This document shows, one piece after another, positions 49,428-62,600 of a DNA stretch of 64,000 nucleotides. Each line of letters starts with the position of its first letter. Positions within the stretch are counted from its first letter, which is position 1. Position numbers and translations under genes: made by a program. Under the pieces are notes generated by a model. The model worked only from the letters and a program-made list of their open reading frames with translations. It was not told where the DNA came from and searched no databases. Source of the stretch: Condylostoma magnum (Eukaryota > Ciliophora > Heterotrichea > Heterotrichida > Condylostomatidae); the NCBI GenBank assembly GCA_920105805.1, contig CAKKTI010000017.1, positions 1-64,000 of the forward strand, written 5' to 3'.

Positions 49428-50879
49428 CTAATCATCTATCTTTAAAACTAAATCTTTAATGAATTTCTTGAATTTTTCAATATCAATTTTCCCTTAAGAC
49501 TGCAATTCAGTGATAAACTCGTTTCAATCCTCGTCTTGAATTTGTCCCATGGCAGATATCATTTCCTCTTTAGTAATATTTCCATTACCCTCGAAATCAT
49601 AAAGGCTAAAAAGCTGGTCCACCTTTTCATCGGAGCAATACTCCTTCCAGTCAATAGTAGCACATAGAAACTCACATAGATCAATGTATCCATTTCCTAT
49701 CAAATCACATTTACTAAGCACAGATTGTATATCAAAGGCTTCATTAGGGAAAATCTTCTAATAGCCCTCAACTAGCTCATCATAATCAAGTCTTCCATCT
49801 AGATTACTATCTAAAGCTACAAAGGCCTTAGAAAGAGTGTCAATATCGCTTTGTTAGGAAGTTTAAGCTACCATGTAAGCTAGTATCCTCTATGCAAACT
49901 TTTCGTAAGATGAGCTGAAGTTATTAAATGAGTTGGCCAAATTACGTAGTATATGATCTATCTCAGGAATATCTTGCAGTTATAAAGGATCTATGAACTC
50001 AAACCAATAATGATTAATACAATCAAGTGCATTGTATCTGTATTTAGGGTTTTTATGTAGCATTTTGTTCACTAGGTCTTTGGCCTGAGGTGATATAAAC
50101 TCCCATACACTGCTTTTAAACGATACACTTTTCCCATAAATATTAAGAAACGTATCCTCCTCTGTCCTACCTTGAAATGGATTTTTGCCAGTTAGCATCT
50201 CACACATTATAACTCCGCAGCTCCAAATATCAGACTTATAACTTGCTTTTCCTTTTAACACCTCAGGAGGCATATACCCGCAAGTACCTACAATCTCTAG
50301 TAAATCAATTCTTTTCTTTCTTATCTCAGAAGTACCAAAATCTAATATTTTTAGCATTGAGTCACTTTCGTTTGTTTAGAATACAATATTCTCAGGCTTA
50401 ATATCTAAATGCATCACCCCTGCATTATGCAGATAATTAACTCCACTTAAAATTTATTTAAGATATAAAGCAGCCCTGTTTTCACTTATTGTTCCACATT
50501 ACTTAAGAATGTTCAACAGATTATCTCCTTGGCAAAATTCTGAAACAAAGTAGTAATTATACTCGTCTTGAAATACTTCAAAGATTTTAATTATGTTAGG
50601 ATGGTCTAAATTTCTTAAGATTTCAATCTCAATGTTGAATTTACCCTGTTCTTTACTGACACGTTTTGCTACTCTTTGGAACTGAGTTCTCTTGTCTACT
50701 AGTAAATAAACATGCACTCCATCTAGGCTGTCTTGAAAGTCATAATAGTCCTTTATATTGCCTTCGCAGTTTCTAACAAATGAAGATCGCTCTGATAATT
50801 CATTGATTGCTACTGTGTGGAAATTACCTCGCTTTCTAAATGATTTTGGTTTTTCGACAACACTTTCAAAGCAACCCAT
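49428..50879 (-). CDS. CDPK-like kinase with altered catalytic loop
   Basis: 483 residues. MGCF N terminus (lipidation). Kinase domain about 45-320: the glycine loop is glycine-poor (SLDGVHVYLLV), the catalytic loop reads HLDIKPEN instead of HRD, and DFGTSE and PPEVLKG follow. Four EF-hand units: DSNLDGRLDYDEL, DLIGNGYIDLCEF, DFEGNGNITKEEM and a degenerate fourth (SQGKIDIEKF). The architecture is that of a CDPK; the lost Arg and poor glycine loop suggest weak or altered activity. Stop TAG at 49428. Confidence 0.88.
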
Positions 50880-51140
50880 TATTTTTTTTTGATTTTATAC
50901 AGGAGCTTTTTTTTAGGTGGGCTGGAGAGGAGTTTATTTAAGAAGTATTATTAGAGTAATTGTAGGGGTGTACGAGCTAGAAAATAATGATAAAGGTTTG
51001 GTATATTGATTAGAGTAAAGTATATTAGAAAAGCATTGTTTACATATATTATTATACAGGTAAGCTGTGATTTAAATAGAGAAATATGGTAATCTTATAT
51101 GCAGACTAAGGTGTTCTGATAATGCTGAAGAATAACTGAC
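50880..51140. other. intergenic region between two minus-strand genes
   Basis: About 260 nt. One minus frame is open throughout and joins the upstream Sfi1-like gene to the CDPK ATG, but it has no Met and a Ser/Leu/Tyr-rich composition unlike either neighbour. Could be a C-terminal extension or plain leader/trailer sequence. Confidence 0.35.
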
Positions 51141-53678
51141 TTATATATCAATACAAACTAACTTATCTCAATACATAACTTAACATTTATTTTAGAATCT
51201 ATTAAACATTTGCGATAATCTATTAGGAGTACTTGACCTCGCTGTTGATACTGCTGAGTGTTAAAAAGGCCTTTACTTAAATACTGATGAAGGCCTACTA
51301 TATAGTTTCTACTCTTACAAGTCAATAGATGTGCAGACCGTTTCATAATAAGAAGCATCTATCTTTTATTTAGTTATTTGAAACATATCATCAATATAAT
51401 TATGAATTGTTGAAGGAGCATGTAAAAATACTCTATAATCTTACATAGATTAATATTACTGAAATTGCTTTAATTTGGTAATTCCTTAACTCACCTTACA
51501 TAGATATAGTTTCTACATTAAATAGTATATTCTCATATATCTTTATCTAGGACGATATTACTTAAGTATTTAGAATGATTAGCAAGCCAGTCTTTTTCTT
51601 TTCTACTATATTATTCTATAAGGAGTATAAAAAATATTCAAGAGTCGATACTTGTATTCTAATTTCGTGAATTAGTATCTTTTAAAAGTTGATTAAGACC
51701 AAGTTATAAATCTCTCCTTTAATACTTACTTTTTTTATGTATAAAGCTTATGTCTTGTAAAACTCTCAAGCATTAGAAAAGGGATCTTAAATTTTCTGTA
51801 GTCTTTTGGAGGTTTGAGAGTTTTAAAGTAGGTTTTCTTTTTACTTATAAGCAAATTCTCTAGTATTTTAAGTGTTTTCTGATATCGCATCTTATAAATT
51901 CAAACTTTAAAGTGTCTGTATTATTGTTTTATATGCATTTTTTGTTAGAATGTTTAAAAAATGGCTTACTGCTTATTTATAATTAATTTCTACATGGCAT
52001 TTTAAAGCTGCTTTTTGCCTAATTTGTATACAAATTATTTGATGATTGAATACGTATATTAGTTATCACTCTGTATGTATCTACATTACCTTGTATTGAT
52101 ATTCAATTATGATAAGTTGCTATCTATTTTCATTCTTTAGATTTCCTAATTATCTAAAGTATATGCTCTATCTGATATTCTTAAAATAGCTTATTTCTAG
52201 TCTTTTTGTAACTTTTTACAGCAAGAATGAAACAGTCTATTAGCTAGGTTTAGGTATCTTCCTCTAAATTCTAATAAAATATGCTTGATATTTTAAAATC
52301 CCAATTACATAAAACTGTTATTATTGTTAGAATAATACTAAAAATTTAATCTTTCATATAATTTCGTTAGTACTCATACATTATTAATAAATTGCACCTT
52401 TTAAGGAATAAGATTTGGGCTGTAATTTGCATTAAGTTCAGTAAAAGGTTTATGCAATGGCTTAGGACAATGAGGCTTAACTTATAAATTATCTGCATAA
52501 CTAAGCTTTATTCTCCTTCCTTTCTATTATATTGGAGTTATCATTATATTTTCTGTTTAAACTAAACTTCAACTTTCTTTTAATTAGTAAAATGCTTTTA
52601 GGCATATAATTGTATGATTTTACTTTAACAATAAAAATGACTTAACTTTGTCTTATATTTTTGGACTGAATATTGGATTAGTTAATTATCCAAGCTTTGA
52701 GTAAAGTGTACTTTTAAGAGTGTTTTCTAATTTTGTAGCTTTTAATTTTAAGCTTAAATTATTCGTTTAAGATTTGCTTACTCCTAGTATCAATTTACCA
52801 AAACTTTTAGACTAATAATTTTTGATTATTCTATTGAGTCTTTCACAGCTTCTTAATCTAGATTTTTTGTACTTTTAGAAACTTTTTATTTGCTAGAATC
52901 CAAAGTATTTAAACATCTGTTACTGTTTTAAGAATACACGCTAATTTAGTCTCATTAGCCCTCTATTTTAATTTGATTGTTTTTTAATCTATATAAAGCA
53001 CATTTGATATTATTCTTATAGTAAATTTTGTAATCTACTACATCCTTTTGTGCAGTACCTATAGCTTATTATGTTTCAAGATCTCTTATAAATTATTCTT
53101 CTCATAGTCGACTGCAATTTATATAATGCATTATTAACAATCTTTTCTTTCCAAAACGTTGCAGTTTTATCATGTTAAGCTTATTAATTCCATTACTAAA
53201 ATAATTTTTGAATTCTAAACTTTAAAATGATCTAAAACCGCCTTAAAAAGTGCTATAAAACTTTTTGTTTAGATTTTTTAAATCCTAATTTGTACAAAGC
53301 ATAAAATTGATACCTGGTCCTAACTTATTACAATGTTCTAAAGATTCTATTTATCGCATAATCAGTTACTAAGGTGTTTGAAATTCTGTTATTTTTAACT
53401 GTACAATATGTGTATCTTGTATTTTACTGAATACTTTTCTTTCTCTACTATAATTTTTCTAATTACAACAGCCCTTCCATCTATCTTTAAACTGAACTTT
53501 TCATTTTAGTATCTGATACATAATACTTTTTTTGGCTTTAAGCTTTTCATATTTTGAAATACTTTTTTATAAACAATCTCAGTAGTGCAGCCTTAGCAAG
53601 TTTTAGTTCACTGTTTCTTAATAACCCTTAATTTCTTTTTATCAAAGGTTAGATTCTAAATTCTGTCATCTTGTCCAT
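51141..53678 (-). CDS. Sfi1-like repeat protein
   Basis: About 845 residues, very basic and rich in Lys, Gln, Phe and Tyr. Repeated units of the form L/A-x3-F-x2-W-x-aromatic occur irregularly (LLRLFIKKYFKIWK, FRIQKLFQQWNQ, HFKVWIYKMR, LKERFITWSQSTFKRY), reminiscent of centrin-binding Sfi1 repeats of basal-body fibres. The start MDKMTEF after TTTAAA fits the usual context; an in-frame Met at 53936 could extend it by 86 residues. TAA stop; a TGA 10 codons earlier is an alternative. Family call is tentative. Confidence 0.55.
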
Positions 53679-53687
53679 TTTAAATTT

Positions 53688-53936
53688 TTAAGCGCTTGAT
53701 ATGTATAAAAATTCATGAGAAAACTTTAGTATAAAATAATAAAGGAAGATAACTAACTTTTATGTTCTTATATGCATTTTATCAAAACTTGCTTCTAATT
53801 TTAACTTTTTCTAAATTATTTTCAAACATATTTAAGCACCATAAGTTAAAAGAGTATATTTAGAGCTATCTTTGCTTAAAGGCTGAACTCTTCAAAACTG
53901 TAATTTGTATAAAATAATTATTTTTTTATCTACCAT
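53688..53936 (-). CDS. possible small protein or N-terminal extension of the Sfi1-like gene
   Basis: 82 codons from ATG to TAA, 9 nt upstream of and in frame with the Sfi1-like start. Composition (Lys/Ile/Leu/Phe) resembles that protein, and one F-W motif (LQFWRVQ) is present. Whether the TAA is Gln or stop cannot be decided here. Confidence 0.35.
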
Positions 53937-53966
53937 TTACTACATTCTGTGGCATACATAAATAAA

Positions 53967-54866
53967 ATGATCTTCTGCACACTATGGTGAATTGGAATGC
54001 TCTATATCGTCCTTACTCTTTATAAAGTTCTCCGTCATAAAATCTTCAACAATGTAAAAATAGAGAACTTCAATCATGGTTGGGCTGCAATAACTGGCTG
54101 CACAAGTGGAATTGGATTATCATATGCTCAAGCTTTAGCTAGGAGAAATTTTAACTTAGTCTTGATCTCCAGAGACTAATAAAAGCTCGAGTAGTTGAGG
54201 GACTCATTGATTTAGGCTAATAAAATAGAAGTTAGAATTGTTATATCTGATCTTCTGGATGGTGAAAACAATACAGAAGAATTTTATTAAAATTTATTCA
54301 ATGAAATAACTCAAACATAAATCTCAGTTTTCATTAATAATGCAGGAATTTCAGGTAAAGCTGCTTATTTATATAAGTAATCTGTTGAAGACTTAAAAAG
54401 CACCTATATCACTAATATTTTCCCTATTACATTTCTTAGCAGACTGTTAATTCCTTATTTCACATAGAATTTCAAGGCTAGTGGAAAATAGAATTTATTC
54501 ATAAACACTTCATCAATTGCAGCGAAAGTGCCTGGGATACTTTTAGGAAATTATTCAGCTACAAAATCCTTCGTAAATAGATTAGCCTAAAATGTATCAT
54601 ATGTGGCTAGTGACGCTGTTAGAGTTGTTGATTTTCATACTGGACCAGTGAAAACAAAACTATTGAACTCTATTCTTAATGAGGAATCAAAAAATTTGTC
54701 AGTTGCCGATCCAGATGACTATGTTGAGTCTGCTCTGTAACATTTGAACTATAGGGAAAGCACAGGATTTATAAATCATGAGTTAAATTTAGCAATAAGC
54801 AACTTAACACCGGGTTTCATACGCGATATGATGACCAAGAAAATAGCTGATTTTTAGAATTTTTAG
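53967..54866 (+). CDS. short-chain dehydrogenase, 17beta-HSD12 / 3-ketoacyl-CoA-reductase-like
   Basis: About 299 residues. An N-terminal membrane segment (LWWIGMLYIVLTLY, one Trp from TGA) precedes a Rossmann fold with TGCTSGIG (cofactor), VFINNAGIS, and catalytic Ser (NTSSIA) and Tyr/Lys (NYSATKSF). Membrane-anchored members reduce 3-ketoacyl-CoA in ER very-long-chain fatty-acid elongation or act on steroids. The end is one of TAG 54855, TAG 54864 or TAA 54870; the C terminus is Phe/Gln-rich. Start in AATAAAATG. Confidence 0.88.
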
Positions 54867-54894
54867 TACTAAACGTGCATTAAAGTTAATTAAA

Positions 54895-56556
54895 CTAATT
54901 GTCTTCATATTCTGCTCTCATCACGTATTTTTGAATTTTCCCTGTAACAGTCATTGGAAACTGATCAACTATTTTTATTTATTTTGGAATTTTGTAGTGA
55001 GATATTTTCCCTTTGCACCATTCCTGCAAGGTTTCTAAGGTTAAATCTGTTTTACCTTCTTTCATTTTTATTCACGCGCATACTTACTCTCCATAATAGC
55101 TATCAGGGATGCCAATTACATGAGCATCATCAATGTCAGGATGCATCAACAGGAAATTCTCAAGTTCACTAGGGTATATATTCTCACCTCCTCTAATAAT
55201 TACGTCTTTCAGGCGTCCTACTATTCTTACTGGGCCTTCTTCCTCCATAACAGCTTAATCTCCAGTATGCATTCATCTCTTTTCGTCTATGGCCTTTTCA
55301 GTTTACTCCTTATCATTTCAATATTCCTTCATAACACAGTAACCTCTAGTACACAACTCTCCAATTTCCCCTCTCTCGACAATATTTCCCTCCTAATCAA
55401 TTATTTTAGCTTCTACAAAACTATGAACTTCCCCTACAGTGCTTATTTTCTACTCAAATGGAGCGTTTACTCTCGTTTAAAAGGAAACAGGAGAAGTTTC
55501 AGTCATTCCATAACAATTAGTGATTTCACTAATATTTAAATCATCAATAATTCTTTTCATTAGACTAGGAGGACAAAGTGATCCGGCAATAATCCCGGTT
55601 CTTAGTTCCTTGCATTCTCTGTGCTTTTTATCATGCTCATTTAAACAAGCCAAAAACATAGTAGGTACTCCGTACAAAGAAGTGCATTTTTCTTATTCCA
55701 CCACGTCCATTGTTACTCCAGGGTTAAAAGAGTAATCGGGATATACCATAGTGGCTCCTTTGGATACACATGCCAGATTTCCTAAAACCATTCCAAAGCA
55801 GTGATATAACGGCACAGGAATGCACACTTTGTCCTTATGAGTGTATTTAAGTACAGATGCTACTTACTCTCCGTTGTTCACTATGTTATGATGGGTTAAA
55901 GTAGCTCCTTTAGGATTTCCAGTTGTTCCGGAAGTAAATTGAATGTTTGTCGGATCCTCGAAATTTACCTCTAATGTTATATGCCTGTATTCATCACTTG
56001 CTTGTATATCATAGAGCTATTCAAAGTTAAGCATTCCGGATTGTTTTACATTATCAATAAGGATGATGTGCCGTATAGAAGGAAGGGTCTTGCTTTATAT
56101 AGTAGAACTGTTGTTATTAGTTAATTCTGGTATTAATTCATTCATAAAATTGATATAACTAGTAGACTTAAATTGACTAGTCATTACTAAGGCAGAGACT
56201 TCTACTTTAGATAGAGCATATTGCAATTCATACAACTGATACGCTGGGTTTATATTCACCAGTATCAAATCGGCCATAGAAGCAGCAAATTAAGTTATTA
56301 CTCATTCTGCCATGTTCGGGGCATATATTCCTATTCTCTCTCCTTTTTACAGTCCTAAACCAACAAATCCTTCTGCAATACTTTCAGATCTTTATAAAAG
56401 CTCAGTGTAGGTGTATTTGAGTTACTAATGATTAGAGATCAAAGCCTGGTTATGAGGAAAACGTTTAGCTGTTTGCCTTAATAAATCTCCAACAGTTATT
56501 CCTTATAGGGCCTTTCCTCCTGCTCCAGCTGCATAACTTAAATGCTTGATTCTCAT
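54895..56556 (-). CDS. acyl-CoA synthetase, ACSF2-like
   Basis: 553 residues. AMP-binding family: P-loop [44 protein letters not shown] and the C-terminal catalytic Lys in TVTGKIQK. The N terminus ([19 protein letters not shown]) and overall pattern match medium-chain ACSF2, usually mitochondrial. It activates fatty acids as CoA thioesters. Stop TAG at 54895-54897. Starts 4 nt after the stop of the tail-anchored protein gene. Confidence 0.92.
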
Positions 56557-56560
56557 TTTA

Positions 56561-57100
56561 TTAAGATAGTGTTGGAAAGATGTAAAAGGGATTTAGGTTA
56601 CTAAATAATATCAAGTTTGCGGCTATTATTAAGAAATAAACCATTAAGAATACTGAGAATGTAAAGCAGGGATAATATCGCTCCTTGTGTATTTTTTGGC
56701 TTTTCGGTAAAAGAGACATACTAAGAGTTGTTTCTATTTTGGGAGAATTCATTCTTTCATTTGAGTTTTATCTAAAGAATTATAATTCAAAGCTTTAATT
56801 CAGATCAATTGTTTATAAACTTAGTTTTCTTTTTATATTTGTGTTTAAATCCTGGATTTATGAAAACTCTGTCTCTAATTTCCAAAACTTTTACTGATAA
56901 TAAGTGAATCTTTATGACATTGAAGCATCATCGGTATAAGATCATTATAGTTTATTTATCAACTTCTTGCACTTATTCAGTTTCTATACAATTAAGTAAT
57001 GATTATCAGTATTATCTTAAATAAGACTCCTTCCAATTAATTTACTAACATAAGAGATAATTCAACCCAGCTAATCTAAGTAAATTTGGTACTCATCCAT
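56561..57100 (-). CDS. tail-anchored helical protein
   Basis: 179 residues. A helical N-terminal region (MDEYQIYLDQLGWIISYVSK ...) and Gln/Asn-rich helices lead to a single C-terminal membrane segment (FTFSVFLMVYFLIIAANLILF) followed by only a dozen residues. This topology is typical of SNAREs and other tail-anchored proteins, but no SNARE zero-layer motif was confirmed. An upstream in-frame Met at 57169 could add 23 residues. TAA stop, then TAAA and the next ATG. Confidence 0.55.
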
Positions 57101-57248
57101 ATTATAATATGCATTAAACTAATACTTAAAACTCAGCATATTTCTATAACAAATTCCCATTACTTTCATTATAACCCCTTACACCAACTTCCCCCAAAAA
57201 GATCCATTTTACCTATTCTCTAATTTCCTTATTTAAACTAAATATAAA

Positions 57249-57872
57249 ATGTCATATAGCACTTTACCATCTCAATGAACTGATGACCTGTTCTATAGTA
57301 CTGAGCTCCCCGCCACCAATCTAGAGCATCCTTCTCCTATATCTAATCCAGAAAATCAACCTTCACCACTTTCTAATGACAGATACGAGTTGTCTTTAAC
57401 ATCGCCTGACGGATATGCTAGGACCTATAGGCGAAGACCATTATCTGACTTAAAAGAATCCCCTGAAGGTAAGCTAGTAATGCTAAGTGATGATATTGTT
57501 AGAAGATTTGAGTTTAGAAATTAAGTGTAATAAAGTGTAATTCCTAATAAAATGGAGAGAAACAACAATTATTAGTAGGAATTTGTGTGAAAAGTACTGA
57601 AAAGTGGAAATGATAAGTTTTAGTATAGTTGTAAGGCTAAAAGATTATGTAAGGAAGTGTTTATTGTATCTAAAAGAAGAGTTAAGGTTATAGATAACTG
57701 CTAGTCTCCCTTAGTCGCAAGGTTTAATAAATTAAGGAATTTTAATAGATCTATTGATTTGTAGATACAAACTGCTGCTTAGTCTCCTAGTAGTAGATTT
57801 CATACAAGAAGCGCTTCGTAAAGGAATAGTAAAAGAGGTAAATCCAAGTAGAATTTTAAATTAATTGATTAA
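57249..57872 (+). CDS. hypothetical Ser/Pro-rich then basic protein
   Basis: About 207 residues starting in AATATAAAATG. The N-terminal third is Ser/Pro-rich and probably disordered (EHPSPISNPENQPSPLSND); the rest is basic. No domain recognised. The stop is ambiguous (TAA 57870 or TAG 57885) and the next ORF is in frame, so it may be the N-terminal part of a single longer protein. Confidence 0.45.
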
Positions 57873-57896
57873 AATTTGCAAATTTAGGGAGTTAAA

Positions 57897-58481
57897 ATGA
57901 CTAAAAGAGTGTTTTAGCCTAGGATTAAATAAATTCCTGATAAAATCGCGAATGATGTAATTAATAAGTTTTGAAATACAATTGATGGGAAATATAAAGG
58001 TTTGTTTGATAAAATCGATAAGCAAGGTAAGGGGTTTATTGTATACAAGGATTTGAAGTAGTATATAATTGCTACTACGAAAACTAGAAGCAAATTGAGG
58101 AAAAATAAAATAGAGCCTAAATGTATAAGGCTGATTAGTCCAAAGGATATATCTTAATTTTCTTTCGAGGACAAACAACTAGTATTAATGTTTTTTAGGC
58201 TTATTTGCTGAGATTTATCTAAAATAATGACCTATGAAAATTTTATGATACTTTCTGGAATAAAAGAAATTTTCCATCCTAGTAAACAGTTCTTTATAAC
58301 TTTTACAATAAGAGAGCTTTAGAGGATTATATAGGAAATTAAATAGCTATATACAAGCTTATTTCAAAAGAAAAAAATTACGGAAAACCTTCATATCAAT
58401 ATAAATCAAGATATTTCATTTCAAAAATTTTTAAAATATTTGCCATATATATCAGTTTATTTAAATAAACTTAATAATTAG
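57897..58481 (+). CDS. EF-hand-like protein
   Basis: About 194 residues. One degenerate EF-hand-like unit is seen (GLFDKIDKQGKGFIVYKDLKQYI) and a second helix-loop-helix region (MTYENFMILSGIKEIF). Basic N terminus. The stop is TAG-TAA at 58479; the frame stays open to TAA 58635, 7 nt from the convergent kinase stop, which is an alternative end. May be continuous with the ORF at 57249. Confidence 0.45.
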
Positions 58482-58644
58482 TAATATAGTATTTAGTTCT
58501 AATTCAGGAAAAGAAATTTTACTTTTGTACTTTTTATCAAGTAAAATTTTTATGTAAGTTTCTCAATTTACAAGATATGGATTAAACATATTCATACCTT
58601 TACTTATATTATCTACTATCATTTAATACTTAAATAATTATTAA

Positions 58645-59676
<1,032 letters not shown>

Positions 59677-59697
59677 ATTTTTATAAACTTTCATTTA

Positions 59698-62600
59698 CTA
59701 AACTAATACTAGTAGAACTCCTAAAACTCTAAAAACTATCATTAAAGCACTGCTATGCTCAACAATATTAACAGTCCTTGCCTCGGCTCTAGTGATAATA
59801 TTAAGCCTTGCCATTAAATCCTCTCTCATGATCCTTGGATGAGTTAAATCATTATTCTTAGCAGTAATCAACAAAGTGTAATACGTCAAAGGTGTTAGGT
59901 TTTCCAGTATTAAATACCCGACTTGATTAGGTAAAGCTTCCACAAATGAAGCAGCTGGTGCTGCGGTTCCATCAGGACTAATTAATTCTGTTACTTAATA
60001 CGTGGTAGGACTGTCGTTTTCTATCCTGACTGCCTGTCCGTATACATTTCCAGTTATATTAGTCTAAAACTCTATAACCACCTTAGTAATACCACCATCT
60101 CCAGGTGACTGATCCTCTGCTAGGAAGGGATGAGTGATTCATATTGGTTTAGGATTGTATATAACCTTTGCAGATTGAGCTATACCGTGGGCAGGGTCCA
60201 ACAAGAACCCAGCATCTTCAGGTATTCTTGAGTTAATGTCTTCTGTGCTTCCCAAAAACTGTACTAGATCTAACGCTGGGGGTAGATTAGAGGTAGCGTC
60301 ACTCATAAATTAGAAACTAGCCTCTGTCCCTGCAAGGTTAGTCAAAGTAATTCGGCTTTAATCGTCAAGGCCTATTGTATTGGCTATTGCTGGGATTACT
60401 ATTGAGGAAATTTACTGCTGGGTTGGTGTAGTACCTGTAAATCTTGTTGAGAATGTGATGGAGTCGTATAAGTCATCTGTGAAGTACTCGAAAGTAAAAG
60501 TAACACTTAGGTTTCCTGATATGTCCTCAAATGCACATACTATAATATACGCGGTTTCAGGGTCAAGGCCTGTTTAGTAGAGGTGAAGCATTTAGCTTGC
60601 TCCAGCAAAACCAGCTATGTAGTCTCCGGAGCCGCTAGTAGCAGCTTGCTTTAGTTCCTCAGGGCTTGGCTTAGGAATGCCGTCTTTTGTCTATATGTAA
60701 TAAATATGGCATGGCTCGGACACTTGTATGGTTAAATGAGCGGAGTTTCTTTCTCTTGGGAAATTAACGATAAAAGCAGATATATCAGGATTCTCTGTAT
60801 CCTCAGCTTCTATTTAAAAGCTGATGGTTTCTTAGGTTAATTGGTAAGATTGAGCCTGGGCTCCAGTTAGTTAAAATGATGCTGTATATTATCCTGGAGT
60901 GACTGTCGGAGGAACAGTAAATATGAATTAGGCGCTATTACTGCCAGCAGGTATACTAACAATACCGGTTTCTGGAGCTATAATCAATCCAGTGGGAGGA
61001 GTTATTACAATGTCTAATTAAGCAGTTGGTAGGTAAGATACATGCATTATTATAGGAACTGAGGTTGTTCCAATGTACAGAGTAGGGATTCCTTCACACA
61101 TTACAGGGATTCTTGTAAGATTTGATATTTTAATTGCAGTATAAGGCGGTTCGTTGTACATTACAGACTAGTTTTCCCCACTCATCATGTTTCATTTGAT
61201 CAAATATTCCCCTGGGGTAGTTGAGTACTAAGTTACTACTGAAAATGTTAGTATAATTTTCCCTATTCCCATAACTATAGGTGAAGGAGAAACAGTTATA
61301 GTATCAGTTGGATTGTTTGAGTAGAATGTAGGAGAGAAAGTAAGAGGCTCTCTTATAGGAAGCTTTATGGAATCAGTTTCTATTTAAAACACTGTTTCAA
61401 TACCAGGAGGGCTTTCATCTAATCCTGATATATTTTCTATATAAAGATTGTTTTTAGATCTATAAAACGTTATTCTATCTTAGCTATTAGTTATGCCGTA
61501 TGTTTAGTCTATAATATCATTAGTACTAAAATTAAAAGTCATTAGTTAAAAGTTCCCAGTTGTTGTTTCTATATTAGGGTTTTTAACTCCTTGAATCTTA
61601 ACCTCTAATTACTTTCCTATAGGAATTGAAACAGCATCTCCAGTAATTTCTATAACATGTTTTACAGTATTAATGCAATTAGGTGTAGTAATCCAATCAC
61701 TTAGAGTTCCATCATCCTCCACAATAGAAGCAGTACATTCAAAGGCTTAATTAAACCCGTATACCTCGTATTCGAACTGGTTTTCAGGGAAAATCAATTT
61801 TGCCCCTCCAAATATAGCAGGAATCACTGATATATTAGAGAAGTGAATGGTATACTAGGCCAGATCTTTAGCAATTCTTGTGCTAAGGCTAATATCACTC
61901 AATTTTAGTATACTAGGTACTAGAGTAGGGGTTATAGAGCCAGACGGAGTTGATAAGTCTGCTATAGAATTATCTTCATTAAGTGTAGCAATAGAAAAAT
62001 CGCCTGTGGCAACGTTTGGAATTGCCGGATTCTTTACATTCTAGATCATAATTGAGATAGTAGAGCCTGCAGCAGTATCTTTCAGTCCTTGTAAGACTAG
62101 ATAATTATTATAATTAGTATTAAGACAAGTCGTTACACCACTGGAATCCTAAGCAGCGTCGGTAATACAGACCACATTTCCAAGCCATCCACTAAACTCA
62201 CTAGGAAAGACTATCAAAATCTACATTGTTGTAGTCAAAGCAGAGGTAAGAGTTACTGTGAATTAATAGATAGCTTCAACTCCTGCGTTTTATGGATTGT
62301 AAGTCATGGTAAATAGAATAGTATTTGAAGTTTGAAAAGCAGGGGCAAAGGAGTAAGCATCTGTGACTGTGCTTGGGTTTTAGCTTTATACCAGACTGTT
62401 CCAAGTTGCTTGTATTTATATAGGATTTCGGGCAGCATTGGCCTAAGGGACTCTTATTTTTGGTATGTATAAGTTCATTCGTATGCCGGCTGGGAAGTAG
62501 GTTATTGGAGTTATCGTCATTTAAGAGCCTACTACAGTACAGGTGTTGTAATGAATATCTAGTACACAGTTGTTGTCTATATCGGTGGGCAGACTGTAGC

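Noticed and set aside
57861-58178. 105-residue minus-strand ORF
   Set aside because: Antisense of the EF-hand-like plus-strand gene; composition is typical shadow (Leu/Phe/Ile/Ser) with no domain.
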